Assembly: GCA_947496355.1 (NCBI GenBank)
Contig: CANMCO010000011.1
Span: forward strand, 62,001 to 126,000
DNA: 64,000 bases
Origin: an uncultured Aquimarina sp.
GTDB lineage: Bacteria > Bacteroidota > Bacteroidia > Flavobacteriales > Flavobacteriaceae
Direction of reading: 5' to 3'
This document shows, in pieces, positions 1-9,383 of the stretch. The position numbers and the translations under genes are program-made. Each line of letters starts with the position of its first letter. Position 1 is the stretch's first letter. The notes below the pieces were generated by a model. The model ran no database searches and was not told the DNA's origin. It saw nothing but the letters and a program-made list of their open reading frames with translations.

Positions 1-101
1 TATCCTTCGGCTACAAAGCTTTTCTTTGTGTTATAATCTACTTCTTGAGCACTTACAGTGATCATAAAAGTAAGCAGAACAATAGTCAATATTTTTTTCA
101 T
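1..101 (-). CDS. Secreted protein, N-terminal fragment (possibly YHS domain)
   Basis: Only the first 33 codons are in the window. They begin with the lipophilic signal peptide MKKILTIVLLTFMITVSAQ and continue VDYNTKKSFVAEGY before the left edge. The stretch YNTKK-x-F-VAEGY resembles the start of small secreted YHS-domain proteins of Flavobacteriia, in which 'DVVAYF' normally follows. That identification is an inference from a short stretch, because the diagnostic YHS residues lie outside the window. Confidence 0.5.
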   Translation of the reverse strand, partial: MKKILTIVLLTFMITVSAQEVDYNTKKSFVAEG

Positions 102-212
102 TTACATCTTTCTTTGTCACTATTGTATATTAGGTCGTAAAAAACCCTAGCCCTTACAATTTTAACATAATTATAATATTACGATATAAAGACTTGTTTT
201 GTTTATAGAATG

Positions 213-1193
213 TTACAAAGCCATTAAATTACAACCCCTTATATCACTATGGTCAAATCTACCTATGATTTCGAAACTTTGATCAGGTCTAATTTTGCCT
301 AGATCTTGGGTGGCGATAAAAGAGCATGAATTAATATTGGCCAGATCGATTATGTTTATTCCACCGGTTTTGTTAACTCCTAAGTTGGTAAGTGGATCTT
401 CAGGGTTTCTAATAGAAACCTTCATCCAGGGGGGGCAGTAGAAAATGCCATCTCCTTTAGAGTAGCTTTGTGAGAGTAGCTCGGTCATTCCGTATTCGCT
501 ATGAATTTTAGAAACACCAAATCCATTTTTAAGAAGTAGATGTAATTCTTCACGAATTAATTCTTTTCTTCTTCCTTTCATTCCTCCCGTTTCCATCACA
601 ATAACATTGTCGTTTAATTCTATTTTGTGATTTTCGATAAGGTCTAGTAACGCAAAGGAAACTCCTAGAAGTACTATTTTTTTATTTTCAGAAAGTCCTT
701 TCTCTAATGTTTCGACAAGTTTTTTGGTCTCATAGAGATAAAACCCGCTTTCTGGGTGTTTGCTATCCTGTATTAATTTTTCGGCCATATAAACTAACGA
801 AGAGCCTTCCCTTTCTAAATAGGAAGGGAGTAATGCGAGTACTGTATATTCTTTTATATCTCCGTAGAAATGATGAAATCCTTTTCTGAAGCTTTTTTCA
901 TAGATAGCAAGGTCTGTAACGTAATGCATGCTGGTGATGCTTCCGGTTGTTCCACTACTAGTAAATACTTTGTCTATTAAAGAAGTGTTACTAATTATTT
1001 TTTCTTGTTTAAAAAAGTCAATAGGTAAATAGGGGATATCCTGAATGCGTTTTACAGAAGTTTTTGTAATACCTAAAAGATTACAGAATCTTTGATAGAT
1101 ATAGTTATTAATGTATTGATGATTAAATATTCGTAGTGCTGTTTTTTCAAAATCTGGTTCGTTTTGAATAGAAAAAATAGTTTCAGACAGCAT
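213..1193 (-). CDS. LuxE-family acyl-protein synthetase / acyltransferase
   Basis: About 326 residues. It carries the adenylate-forming signature SSGTTG near residues 79-84 and EYGMTE near residue 233, both typical of LuxE-type acyl-protein synthetases, which activate a fatty acid with ATP and pass it to a protein thiol. I chose the ATG at 1193 (MLSETIFSIQ) over an upstream TTG, because the family begins close to this point. No luciferase or LuxC partner is nearby, so this is one of the non-luminous homologues common in Flavobacteriia. Its physiological acyl acceptor is unknown. It stands alone, with short non-coding DNA on each side. Confidence 0.8.
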   Translation of the reverse strand: MLSETIFSIQNEPDFEKTALRIFNHQYINNYIYQRFCNLLGITKTSVKRIQDIPYLPIDFFKQEKIISNTSLIDKVFTSSGTTGSITSMHYVTDLAIYEKSFRKGFHHFYGDIKEYTVLALLPSYLEREGSSLVYMAEKLIQDSKHPESGFYLYETKKLVETLEKGLSENKKIVLLGVSFALLDLIENHKIELNDNVIVMETGGMKGRRKELIREELHLLLKNGFGVSKIHSEYGMTELLSQSYSKGDGIFYCPPWMKVSIRNPEDPLTNLGVNKTGGINIIDLANINSCSFIATQDLGKIRPDQSFEIIGRFDHSDIRGCNLMAL

Positions 1194-1301
1194 AAAGATT
1201 TGTTCAACAATTTTGTAGAACAAAGGTATAAAAAAGAGTTTCTTTTGTTAAAACCTTTTTAAGAAGAAAATTATAGAATTGGTAAAGGTTAAAATGTAAA
1301 A

Positions 1302-1652
1302 TTAATCAAGGATAAGTTTTTTAGTAGCAACTTTATTACCCTCTTTAATTTTAATTACATAAACTCCAGAATTAAGACCAGTAAGATCCAATTTCTTGCC
1401 AATTAATACCTTAAAAAAGACCTTTCTTCCTAAAACAGTATAAATTGTTACTGTCTTGGTAAGACCTAAATCCGAAGTAATATACAACACGCTTCCAGCG
1501 GGTGCAGGATTAGGGAAAAGACGTAAACCGTCAATCTTAGTTAGACTTTTTGAATCTTGTTTGTCAATTGTATTTACCTGCGCTTGAATTCCTGAAGTAA
1601 AGGAAAAGCAGATCATACAAATAAATATGAAGAGTAAGTAGATTTTTTTCAT
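1302..1652 (-). CDS. Small secreted protein consisting mostly of a T9SS type A sorting domain
   Basis: 116 residues. A signal peptide (about 1-24, ending before QVNTID) and a linker of some 17 residues are followed directly by a Por/type IX secretion C-terminal sorting domain (about 42-116). The domain shows the hallmarks LRLFPNPAPAGSVLYI, VTIYTVLGRKV, LNSGVYVIKI and a final KKLILD. In this family the sorting domain directs a cargo across the outer membrane and is then removed; here there is almost no cargo. It could be a decayed cargo gene, but the frame is intact and the signal peptide good, so I treat it as functional. It stands alone on the minus strand. Confidence 0.85.
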   Translation of the reverse strand: MKKIYLLFIFICMICFSFTSGIQAQVNTIDKQDSKSLTKIDGLRLFPNPAPAGSVLYITSDLGLTKTVTIYTVLGRKVFFKVLIGKKLDLTGLNSGVYVIKIKEGNKVATKKLILD

Positions 1653-1946
1653 ACAACATTATTTTGGGACGTTAAAGATACAATTTTTAATTAAAACGAC
1701 GTTCGAAACCGCTGTACTTTTATGTTAAATATTGATTCTAAGGGAGTTCCGTAACAAAGTTATGGTTTTTTATTCTTATTTTCGTTTTGAAATTCAAAAA
1801 TAATGCCGCATATTTGTTTCATTATGAAGTTATAAAGAATTATGTACATAATTGTGCACATACTCACCTCACGATTTAGAAGCTAAGGATTCCTTCTTTA
1901 GTTATCTTATTTATTTTATTTTTTTCAATTCATAATTCTTTATATC

Positions 1947-3353
1947 ATGACTCAAAATAAACTCACACTTACTCGTTTATTTTCTTATTTCAAAATTGCA
2001 ATATCGGGAAAAGAACAGGAATTTACCTCTGGTAGCATTCGTAGAGCGATTTTTATGCTTTCTGTTCCTATGGTTCTTGAAATGATGATGGAGTCGGTAT
2101 TTTTTCTTGTAGATGCGTATTATGTTTCCAGTCTTGGGGCCAATGCAATTGCTACAGTTGGATTAACCGAATCTGTGCTTACTCTCGTTTATGCCGTAGC
2201 CATTGGGCTTAGTATGGGAGTAACGGCTATTGTTGCCCGTAGAGTTGGCGAAAAAGACATTAAGGGAGCTTCGCAAACCGCTGTGCAATCAATACTACTG
2301 GGAATCGCTGTAGCGGCAATTATTAGTTTTATAGGGATACTATTTCCTAAAGAAATTCTTGGACTCATGGGCGCCGAATCTGACCTGATTGCAGATGGTT
2401 ACCGGTATACCCAGGTGTTATTGGGAGGAAATGTAACTATTATGCTTTTGTTTCTGATCAACGCTATTTTTCGAGGTGCCGGAGATGCATCTGTGGCGAT
2501 GCGAGTGTTGATTTTTTCAAATGTATTAAACATCATACTTGATCCTATGTTTATATTTGGTTTTGGCCCAATTCCTGCTTTTGGGGTTCAAGGAGCGGCT
2601 ATTGCCACCACAATAGGAAGGGGTAGCGCAGTAATCTTTCAGTTACTTATCCTTTTTTATGGATGGAGTAAAATCAAAGTTGCATTTAGGGACGTTGTTT
2701 TTCGTGCAACTATAATGGGTAATCTTATTAAAGTTTCTCTTGGTGGTATTGGGCAATTTATTATTGGTACATCCAGCTGGGTTTTCCTGATGCGAATCAT
2801 GGCAGAGTTTGGTAGCGAAGTATTAGCAGGATATACCATAGCTATTAGAGTGCTCATGTTTACTTTAATGCCTTCATGGGGTATGAGTAATGCAGCAGCG
2901 ACCCTTGTAGGTCAAAATTTGGGAGCTGCAAAACCCGATCGTGCCGAAAAATCCGTTTGGAAAACAGGAAAATATAATGCGTATTTCATGCTTTTTGTAT
3001 CCTTGTTTTATCTGTTTTTTGCTGAAGCTATTATAAAAATATTTAGCAATGAACCGCAGATAATAGAGTATGGAGCATTGAGTTTACGGGTTATTGCGGC
3101 GGGATATGTTTTTTATGCTTACGGAATGGTGATCATACAATCTTTTAACGGAGCTGGAGATACCAGAACACCAACGGTTATCAATTTCTTTTGTTTCTGG
3201 GTGTTTCAATTACCATTTGCTTATTTGGCTGCAATGGTATTAAACTGGGGCGCAATGGGCGTATTTCTGGCAATTACGTTTGCTGAAGTGTTAATTGCCG
3301 TTATAGGAATCATCTGGTTTAGAAAAGGAAAATGGAAAGCGGTGCAGGTTTAA
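1947..3353 (+). CDS. MATE family efflux transporter
   Basis: 468 residues with about 12 hydrophobic segments in two homologous halves, the usual MATE length and architecture. The start of each half is visible (IFMLSVPMVLEMMMESVFFLVDAYYVS near residue 32; IRVLMFTLMPSWGMSNAAATLVGQNLGA near 300). MATE proteins are inner-membrane Na+- or H+-coupled exporters of cationic drugs and metabolites; the substrate cannot be read from the sequence. The ATG at 1947 is the first in the frame. The gene is monocistronic and ends at a strong bidirectional terminator. Confidence 0.93.
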   Translation: MTQNKLTLTRLFSYFKIAISGKEQEFTSGSIRRAIFMLSVPMVLEMMMESVFFLVDAYYVSSLGANAIATVGLTESVLTLVYAVAIGLSMGVTAIVARRVGEKDIKGASQTAVQSILLGIAVAAIISFIGILFPKEILGLMGAESDLIADGYRYTQVLLGGNVTIMLLFLINAIFRGAGDASVAMRVLIFSNVLNIILDPMFIFGFGPIPAFGVQGAAIATTIGRGSAVIFQLLILFYGWSKIKVAFRDVVFRATIMGNLIKVSLGGIGQFIIGTSSWVFLMRIMAEFGSEVLAGYTIAIRVLMFTLMPSWGMSNAAATLVGQNLGAAKPDRAEKSVWKTGKYNAYFMLFVSLFYLFFAEAIIKIFSNEPQIIEYGALSLRVIAAGYVFYAYGMVIIQSFNGAGDTRTPTVINFFCFWVFQLPFAYLAAMVLNWGAMGVFLAITFAEVLIAVIGIIWFRKGKWKAVQV

Positions 3354-3398
3354 AATAATAAAGCTCCTTGCTATTTTAACAAGGAGCTTTATTATTTT
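3352..3398. terminator. Bidirectional intrinsic terminator between MATE gene and TonB receptor
   Basis: A perfect 19-bp inverted repeat (arms 3352-3370 and 3380-3398) with a 9-nt loop. The GC core is AGCTCCTTG and the outer part is A/T-rich, so each strand gives a hairpin followed by U-rich sequence. It lies between two convergent genes, overlapping the MATE stop codon and 13 bp from the receptor stop. Confidence 0.92.
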
Positions 3399-3411
3399 TA
3401 GTAAAAAACCC

Positions 3412-6252
3412 TTAAAACTTATAGCTATAGCTTAAAGAAATTTCTTGTCCAGGACTCCACTTAGAAAAAAGCTCGTCTTCTGCTCCAAAAGATTCGTATA
3501 CACTTTCTATATCATCATCTAATAAGTTTGAAAACTTAAGAGTGATGATAGAGTTTTTTTCTTCTCCAAAGGTTTTACCCAGATTTAGGTTAACACTATG
3601 AAACGGTAGTGTAAATACATCTGGGATATCAGCATTACCTACAATTTGTAAGGTTTTTCCCTGTACATTGTAGAATACTCCACCTTGCCATCCGTTCTCT
3701 GGGTTGTTATAGTTTATCCCAAAGTTAAGAAGGAACGGAGATTGCCCTTGAAGTTGTCGGCCATCTTCAAGTTCTTCTCCTACTCTTAAATTATCTTGTC
3801 TTGCATCTCTTTCATCATCGCTAAATTCTTGTTCTGATTCGATAATAGAAAAGTTAGTAGACATATTAAAGTTCTGAAGACCTATAAAGTCCAAGTTTCT
3901 TCTAAATTCTATTTCGGCTCCATACACGGTAGCATCACCCAAATTTAGAGGGGTAAATTGCCCTCTTGCCTCTCTAATGAAACTTAATTCGATAGGATCA
4001 TCAAAGGTTTTATAGAATCCACTGATCGCAAAAAAGTTAGTACCTTCTCCATAGTTCTCATATCTAATATCAAAGTTATTGATATACGTTGGTTGAATAT
4101 CGATATTACCAATGAAGAAAGTATTTGATGTAGGATCAAAAATCTCTGCAATAGAAGCTTCTTTAAAAGAAGGTCTTGCTGTAGTTCTACTATAGGAGGC
4201 TCTTACTTTTTGATTTGCATCTTCGTTAAGATCATAAATTAAGTTTGCCGAAGGGAAAAAGTCTGCTTTATCCAAAATGTTTTCTTCATCAAATCGTAGC
4301 CCATCTTGTCTTTCTCCTGTGTAAACCAAGTCGAACTTTTCAAAACGAACTCCTAATATTGCATTAAAGCGATCAGAAAGTTTAAATTCTTCGGATAGAT
4401 AACCTGCTGAAACATTGATTGTAGAATCAAATGTATCAGAAATATTAGAATCACGTCTTACAAAAATACCAACACCTGTATTGGGATTAAAAATGTTTTC
4501 CGGGGTTAGAAGTTGATTAGGATCTCCTCCAAAAGCTGCACTATTACTTCCTAAATAAGGAAAAGCAAACTGATCTACTGTAAACTCACGTTGTTTGTAG
4601 GTATTAGCTCCTCCTATTCTAAGCTTAGCATCTCTACCAAAGAGTTGATGCTTCTTAGAGATATCAAGTTTTCCTACTAAATTTATTTCTTCTAAATCTC
4701 TCCACAAACGTGTAGCATCACCAGACTCACTTGGAGAGATTGTAAACGTTGTTGTACCATCATCATTATTGTTTATTCTAAATGGAGTAGATCTAAAATC
4801 TTTATCATATACTCTAGATAAGGTTGGAGCAAGTTTCCATTCTATATTCCATGAGGCATCTTCATCGGTGTGTAGACCTGTTAATAATACATTGGTAATT
4901 GATCGTTGCGTATAGATAAGGTTGTCACGTTTTATTCTGTTAGAGTTTACCCCAGCATTTGTTTGTGAAAATATTGAAGCTTCTGATTCTCCATTCTGAA
5001 TATGAAGAACATTTAGTTTGTATTTTGATTGAGCTGTTTTAAAAGATAAACCGGCCAATCCACTTAATAATGCATTATTTCTACCTACTTCACCAAGTTG
5101 TGTTCTGTCTATAGTTAATGGTAAAAGGGATACATTATCATCTTTTCTAAAGACCTGACCATCGACATATTCGTCGTAGTATGTAGTTTCATTTTTGTAA
5201 GATAAAGAAGCTAGAAACCCTAGCTTATTATCTCCTACTTCAAATTGCTTTCCTGCGGTAAAGCCAAAACTGAAATCAGCTAAGCTTTGATTTCTTTCTG
5301 CAGCTAAGGTTCTGTCAAATAATTCTGTATTTTGTCTTGCAGCTTGCCCGTCTTGTTGAGGTAATGGAAGGATTCCCTGAGTGTTCTCTAGTGGATTTTC
5401 TCTAGTACTATCATCAAAACCTAAAAAGTCTGTATCGCCTCCATCATAGTTAAGGTAATTATCATTAAAGTGCATGTCAGAATTATAAGATGCGCCTACA
5501 GAAATGCTATATTCTTCTCGAGATGGGAAGTCTTTCGTTATAATATCTACTACACCTCCAGTGAAATCAGCAGGTTGATCTGCCGTTGAAGATTTTACTA
5601 CTAAAATATTCTCTAAAATATTCGTAGGAAAAATATCTAATTGTAGTGTATTACGATCCGGGTCAAGACCGGGAACATCAACACCGTTTAAAATAGATTT
5701 TGTATATCGGTCTCCTAGTCCACGTACATAAACAAATTTACCTCCTTGTACAGATACACCTGGGACGTTTTTTACGGCACTTGCAATATTACTAGCTCCA
5801 GTTGATTTTATACTTTCTATAGAAAGTCCGTCTAACAACTTTACAGAGTTTTTCTGTAGAGTAAGTACTGCCGCCTCACTATTTTTTCTTACTGTTGTTG
5901 TGATTACAACATCATCTAGTGCAGCAGCGGTTGCATTAATGGTAACATTAAGATCAACTACATCACCTGACGATGTTATTTCTACACCACTTACTTCTTT
6001 AGTTTCATACCCTACGAATGAAAAGACAACGATATAAGTTCCCGGTTCTACTGAAATTTCGTATAACCCATCAAAATCTGAAGTCGATCCAATAGCAGTG
6101 CCTTTAATAGCAACATTTGCAAATGGCAACACATCATTGGTTTCACCATCAATAACTTTACCAGTAATTTTTCCTTGTGCAAAAGTTGACATACATGCTC
6201 CAAGGATCAGGAGGGCACAAAGTGTTTTTTTAATGAATGCTTCAATATACAT
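3412..6252 (-). CDS. TonB-dependent outer-membrane receptor (module 2)
   Basis: 946 residues. Signal peptide 1-26 (ending STFAQ), a CarboxypepD_reg-like domain (about 28-110, GKVIDGETNDVLPFANVAIKG and FVGYETKEV), a plug domain (about 130-240, VKNVPGVSVQGGKFVYVRGL), then a long beta-barrel ending in the aromatic terminus SLSYSYKF. Such receptors import large or scarce substrates across the outer membrane using TonB/ExbBD energy. It follows the lipoprotein gene at 6342-7637 by 89 bp and is probably co-transcribed with it. It is a paralogue of the receptor at 9384-12239. The phosphate context suggests a phosphorus-containing substrate, which is inference. Confidence 0.92.
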   Translation of the reverse strand: MYIEAFIKKTLCALLILGACMSTFAQGKITGKVIDGETNDVLPFANVAIKGTAIGSTSDFDGLYEISVEPGTYIVVFSFVGYETKEVSGVEITSSGDVVDLNVTINATAAALDDVVITTTVRKNSEAAVLTLQKNSVKLLDGLSIESIKSTGASNIASAVKNVPGVSVQGGKFVYVRGLGDRYTKSILNGVDVPGLDPDRNTLQLDIFPTNILENILVVKSSTADQPADFTGGVVDIITKDFPSREEYSISVGASYNSDMHFNDNYLNYDGGDTDFLGFDDSTRENPLENTQGILPLPQQDGQAARQNTELFDRTLAAERNQSLADFSFGFTAGKQFEVGDNKLGFLASLSYKNETTYYDEYVDGQVFRKDDNVSLLPLTIDRTQLGEVGRNNALLSGLAGLSFKTAQSKYKLNVLHIQNGESEASIFSQTNAGVNSNRIKRDNLIYTQRSITNVLLTGLHTDEDASWNIEWKLAPTLSRVYDKDFRSTPFRINNNDDGTTTFTISPSESGDATRLWRDLEEINLVGKLDISKKHQLFGRDAKLRIGGANTYKQREFTVDQFAFPYLGSNSAAFGGDPNQLLTPENIFNPNTGVGIFVRRDSNISDTFDSTINVSAGYLSEEFKLSDRFNAILGVRFEKFDLVYTGERQDGLRFDEENILDKADFFPSANLIYDLNEDANQKVRASYSRTTARPSFKEASIAEIFDPTSNTFFIGNIDIQPTYINNFDIRYENYGEGTNFFAISGFYKTFDDPIELSFIREARGQFTPLNLGDATVYGAEIEFRRNLDFIGLQNFNMSTNFSIIESEQEFSDDERDARQDNLRVGEELEDGRQLQGQSPFLLNFGINYNNPENGWQGGVFYNVQGKTLQIVGNADIPDVFTLPFHSVNLNLGKTFGEEKNSIITLKFSNLLDDDIESVYESFGAEDELFSKWSPGQEISLSYSYKF

Positions 6253-6341
6253 TTTTTCCTTTTTGTTTATTTACAATTATTGCCCGTTTCAACATGAGAA
6301 ACGAGCAATAATCGTTGCTATAATAAGACTATATTCAAATT

Positions 6342-7637
6342 TTAGAATCCTAGATTAGCTTTAGTGTTAGCAAATGTCCAGCTGAAATTAGAAGTGTCCG
6401 CCCCTACAGTTGCAGAAGCTTCATCAGCTACATCACTTGTCCAAGTAGCTGCTCTTTCAGTAAATGAAGGAGTAAGTATGATTTTATTTTCATCAACATC
6501 ATTAGCGTCGTTGTCATCATCACAATTCTCTAGACATCCAACTTTTTCTACAAAGATTTCGTTTCCAGCTGTAATACCAGTCCATAGTACTACCTCCCAA
6601 TTAGCGAATGTTAGTTCACCGTCAAGGAAATTTTGAGAAACTCCATTGTTATCTAATTCAGCATCAGCTCCATCTTCAAAACCAAGAACTAATACATTGT
6701 TAACAGCACCAGTAGCACTGCTTCTAAAATCTGCAACCTCACCAGAAGAAGAACCAAATAATGTTACATTTTGTAATGTAAAAGATCCGGAAGCATCACC
6801 TTCTGGCCCATCGATTTCAAGACCGTGGTCAGAGATGTTACCTTGTACTACAACCACATTATCAATAGTACCAGAATATGCTTGGTCCACATCGATTGCG
6901 TCATCACCTTGAGCCCATACTAATAAGTTAGATGCATTTACAGTTCCACCAAAGAACTCAACACCATCATCAACATTACCAACAACTTCAATAAATTCTA
7001 TTGTGGTACCAGATCCAACTCCACCAAGAGTTAAACCATTAATTTCGTTACCCTCACCAATAAGAGCTCCACCGTGACGGATAGATACGTATCTTATTGT
7101 ACCAGAATTGTCTGTTGGGTCAGATCCACCATATAATCCATTAGTGTCACTAGCAGGAATACCTTCGATTTGAGCAGAATCTGCATTTCCATCAAGAGAA
7201 ACAGGTGCGTTTCCAAGTACTAAAAGTCCTCCCCAAAGTCCTCTTTGGTTTTCATCTAGGTTTGTACCAGCTGTTTGTCCGGCAGCAATATCATCTGCAA
7301 CAGAAGTAAAGATGATAGGCTCTGAAGCAGTACCATTAGCTTCGATTCTTGCACCTCTGGCAATGATTAATGTAGAAGCATTTGCTCCAGTACCACCTTC
7401 TGCTTTAATAATTGTTCCTGCTTCGATAGTTAACGTTGCTCCATTAGTTACAGTAACACGACCAGATAGTGTATATACTTCATCTTTTGTTAATGTTCTA
7501 TTTTCAGTTATCTGACCAGATAATACTGTATCATCTGTTGTAGGTGGATTAGTTGTACCACCTCCGTCATCATCACTGCCACAACCTGTAAAAGCTAAGA
7601 TTGACATTGCGAAACCAGCAATAATTAATTTTTTCAT
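6342..7637 (-). CDS. Repeat-rich outer-surface lipoprotein, partner of TonB receptor (module 2)
   Basis: 431 residues. Lipoprotein signal with lipobox LAFTGC (Cys19), followed by an acidic/glycine spacer and a threonine stretch. The body carries repeated strand-turn units typical of a parallel beta-helix (LTKDEVYTLSGRVTVTNGATLTI, GGTVNASNLLVWAQGDDAIDVD). A Cys pair (CLENC) and a very Asp/Asn-rich loop near residue 375 suggest metal binding. It is paralogous to the lipoprotein at 8179-9342. I cannot name the substrate. As with SusD-type partners, a surface lipoprotein beside a TonB receptor probably captures ligand, but this fold is not SusD. It is probably the first gene of a two-gene unit. 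Confidence 0.8.
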   Translation of the reverse strand: MKKLIIAGFAMSILAFTGCGSDDDGGGTTNPPTTDDTVLSGQITENRTLTKDEVYTLSGRVTVTNGATLTIEAGTIIKAEGGTGANASTLIIARGARIEANGTASEPIIFTSVADDIAAGQTAGTNLDENQRGLWGGLLVLGNAPVSLDGNADSAQIEGIPASDTNGLYGGSDPTDNSGTIRYVSIRHGGALIGEGNEINGLTLGGVGSGTTIEFIEVVGNVDDGVEFFGGTVNASNLLVWAQGDDAIDVDQAYSGTIDNVVVVQGNISDHGLEIDGPEGDASGSFTLQNVTLFGSSSGEVADFRSSATGAVNNVLVLGFEDGADAELDNNGVSQNFLDGELTFANWEVVLWTGITAGNEIFVEKVGCLENCDDDNDANDVDENKIILTPSFTERAATWTSDVADEASATVGADTSNFSWTFANTKANLGF

Positions 7638-8128
7638 AAGAATTAAGTTTAGGTAATTAAAATTTTGTCCCTGTATTGAGTTTAAAAACTTTTACAAATA
7701 AATACGGTTTTACAGTAATAGGTTTTATCCCATTATTATGGTTAGTTTAAGGGATTGTGATGTAGGAAAAATGAAAAAAAAGATAAAAATTGTAGGGTTT
7801 TAGTGAAGACTTTAGTCAAAATTTGGTTTTTGTAAAAAAGAGACAACCGCTTTAAAAATAAGTGTTTTGTAGTACGATAAATCAGAATGTAATTTAGCGG
7901 ATTTTTGAGTTGTTTTGGGAAGCTGTAATCAAAAATCTATTTTTTGTAAAATATCATCGAATTGTTATCTAACCGTTAATGAGGGTTAACTGTTAAAAGA
8001 CCTCTTAACAATACGGTAAAGTTGTATTGTCGATTTATAACTTTTTTGCTCCGTTCTTTTTATAGTTTCAGTATTTTAACTCTCTTACTAGAGATTTGTG
8101 ATCTTTTTCTGTAAAAAAACATAATAAA
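7638..8128. other. Intergenic region upstream of module 2
   Basis: About 490 bp of AT-rich non-coding DNA between the promoter-proximal end of module 2 and the terminator of module 1. At 7961-7978 two GTTA units lie 11 bp apart, followed by two further GTTA copies at 8-10 bp spacing up to 7995. These weakly resemble the Pho-type repeats seen elsewhere in the window, but they lie over 320 bp from the lipoprotein start and have no matching -7 element at the spacing seen there. No open frame or other structure was recognised. Confidence 0.5.
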
Positions 8129-8156
8129 AAAAGCCAGGCTAATTAGCCTGGCTTTT
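8129..8156 (-). terminator. Intrinsic terminator of module 1 (receptor-lipoprotein operon)
   Basis: A perfect 12-bp stem (arms 8129-8140 and 8145-8156, core GCCAGGCT) with a 4-nt AATT loop, followed on the minus strand by a run of T. It lies 23 bp after the lipoprotein stop and separates the two paralogous modules. Confidence 0.9.
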
Positions 8157-8178
8157 GTATTTAAGGAAAGATATCGTG

Positions 8179-9342
8179 TTAGTTGCGAGTCCATCCAGAG
8201 TTCCATGAGTTGTAATCTGCACCAGTACCGTTACCCACACCAGTGATTACATCGGCTTCTCCAAAAGTAGCTCCGGTGTCGTTTTTAAGATTAAGTGTGA
8301 TATCATCAAAAGTAATATCAGTAATAGAAGTTTCTCCAGCTAAAACACCGTTTCCAGTCTCGTTATCGTCAAGGTCAAAACCTTCTGCAAATCCTTGTAA
8401 AGAAACATTTGTAAATACAGCTCTCGTTCCAGCACGCAGTCGGATCGCTTCATTCTGGTTAGAAGATCCAATTCCATTAATTGTAAGGTTTGTTATCGTA
8501 GGAGCAGACCAAAACACTGGGTTAGAGTTGTTTCCTATATCGGTGTTAAAACCATCACCTTCTATTCCTTTATCATGAGATTGTCTATGTTCGATATATA
8601 CATTTGTTAGTGTTCCTGTAAATCCTTCAGTCCAGTCTACAGAGTCATCCTGCGCTCCAACTACTGATATAAATGAAGCATCAACAGTTCCTCCAAAAAA
8701 CTCTACTCCATCATCTGCTCCTTCAAAAGCTTGTATAAACTGGATGGTAGTTCCGTTTCCAACTGCATAAAAAGAGAATCCATTATTTTCTGAAGCTGCA
8801 TCTGCCGCCCCTCCAGAATACTCAATACGAACATATCTAAGGATGCCTGAGTTATCATTTGCTATACTACCTCCATATGGTAATCCTCCAATTTCAGAAG
8901 TAGAAGTAGCATCACCTCCTACAACAGAGTTTATAGGTGCTCTACCTAAGACAATCAGACCTCCCCAGTCTCCTGGATTAGGAGTTGAAGTAGCAGATGT
9001 AAATACAATAGGATTTGACGAAGTTCCTTCGGCATTGATAGTTCCTCCTTGTAAAATTGCAATATACACGTCAGATCCAGTAGCAGCTCTTACAACTACA
9101 CCTGGCTCTACCGTAAGAGTTAAGCCTTCAGGCACAATTAAAGCGCTATTAAGTGAATACTCGGTTCCTGTTACAAGAGTAAGATCTTCTGTTAGGGTAC
9201 CTCCTATCACTAAATCTGAAGGGTCTACATTTGGACCACCTTCGCCAAGATTAATAGTAACATCTGCTGTATCATCATCTGCACATCCTACAAAAAGCAT
9301 AGCAATGGCAAATATTTTTAAAAGAAATATGTTCGCTTTCAT
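8179..9342 (-). CDS. Repeat-rich outer-surface lipoprotein, partner of TonB receptor (module 1)
   Basis: 387 residues. Lipobox MLFVGC (Cys20) followed by an Asp-rich spacer (ADDDTADV). The body is like the paralogue at 6342-7637: strand-turn repeats such as LTVEPGVVVRAATGSD, a GGTVDASFISVVGAQDDSVD unit, and a shared GADDGVEFFGGTVDAS-type motif, which indicates a parallel beta-helix. It lies 41 bp downstream of the receptor at 9384 with no terminator between them, so it is the second gene of that operon. Function is unknown beyond probable ligand capture at the surface. It lacks the CLENC segment of its paralogue. Confidence 0.8.
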   Translation of the reverse strand: MKANIFLLKIFAIAMLFVGCADDDTADVTINLGEGGPNVDPSDLVIGGTLTEDLTLVTGTEYSLNSALIVPEGLTLTVEPGVVVRAATGSDVYIAILQGGTINAEGTSSNPIVFTSATSTPNPGDWGGLIVLGRAPINSVVGGDATSTSEIGGLPYGGSIANDNSGILRYVRIEYSGGAADAASENNGFSFYAVGNGTTIQFIQAFEGADDGVEFFGGTVDASFISVVGAQDDSVDWTEGFTGTLTNVYIEHRQSHDKGIEGDGFNTDIGNNSNPVFWSAPTITNLTINGIGSSNQNEAIRLRAGTRAVFTNVSLQGFAEGFDLDDNETGNGVLAGETSITDITFDDITLNLKNDTGATFGEADVITGVGNGTGADYNSWNSGWTRN

Positions 9343-9383
9343 GTGTTTTAGTTTTTAATGAATTTTGTTCGTTTTTAATTGGG

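Noticed and set aside
7961..7978. GTTA repeats at 11 bp as a Pho-type box for module 2
   Set aside because: Only GTTA is shared, the units lie over 320 bp from the gene and no -7 element is at the spacing seen at the other three sites.
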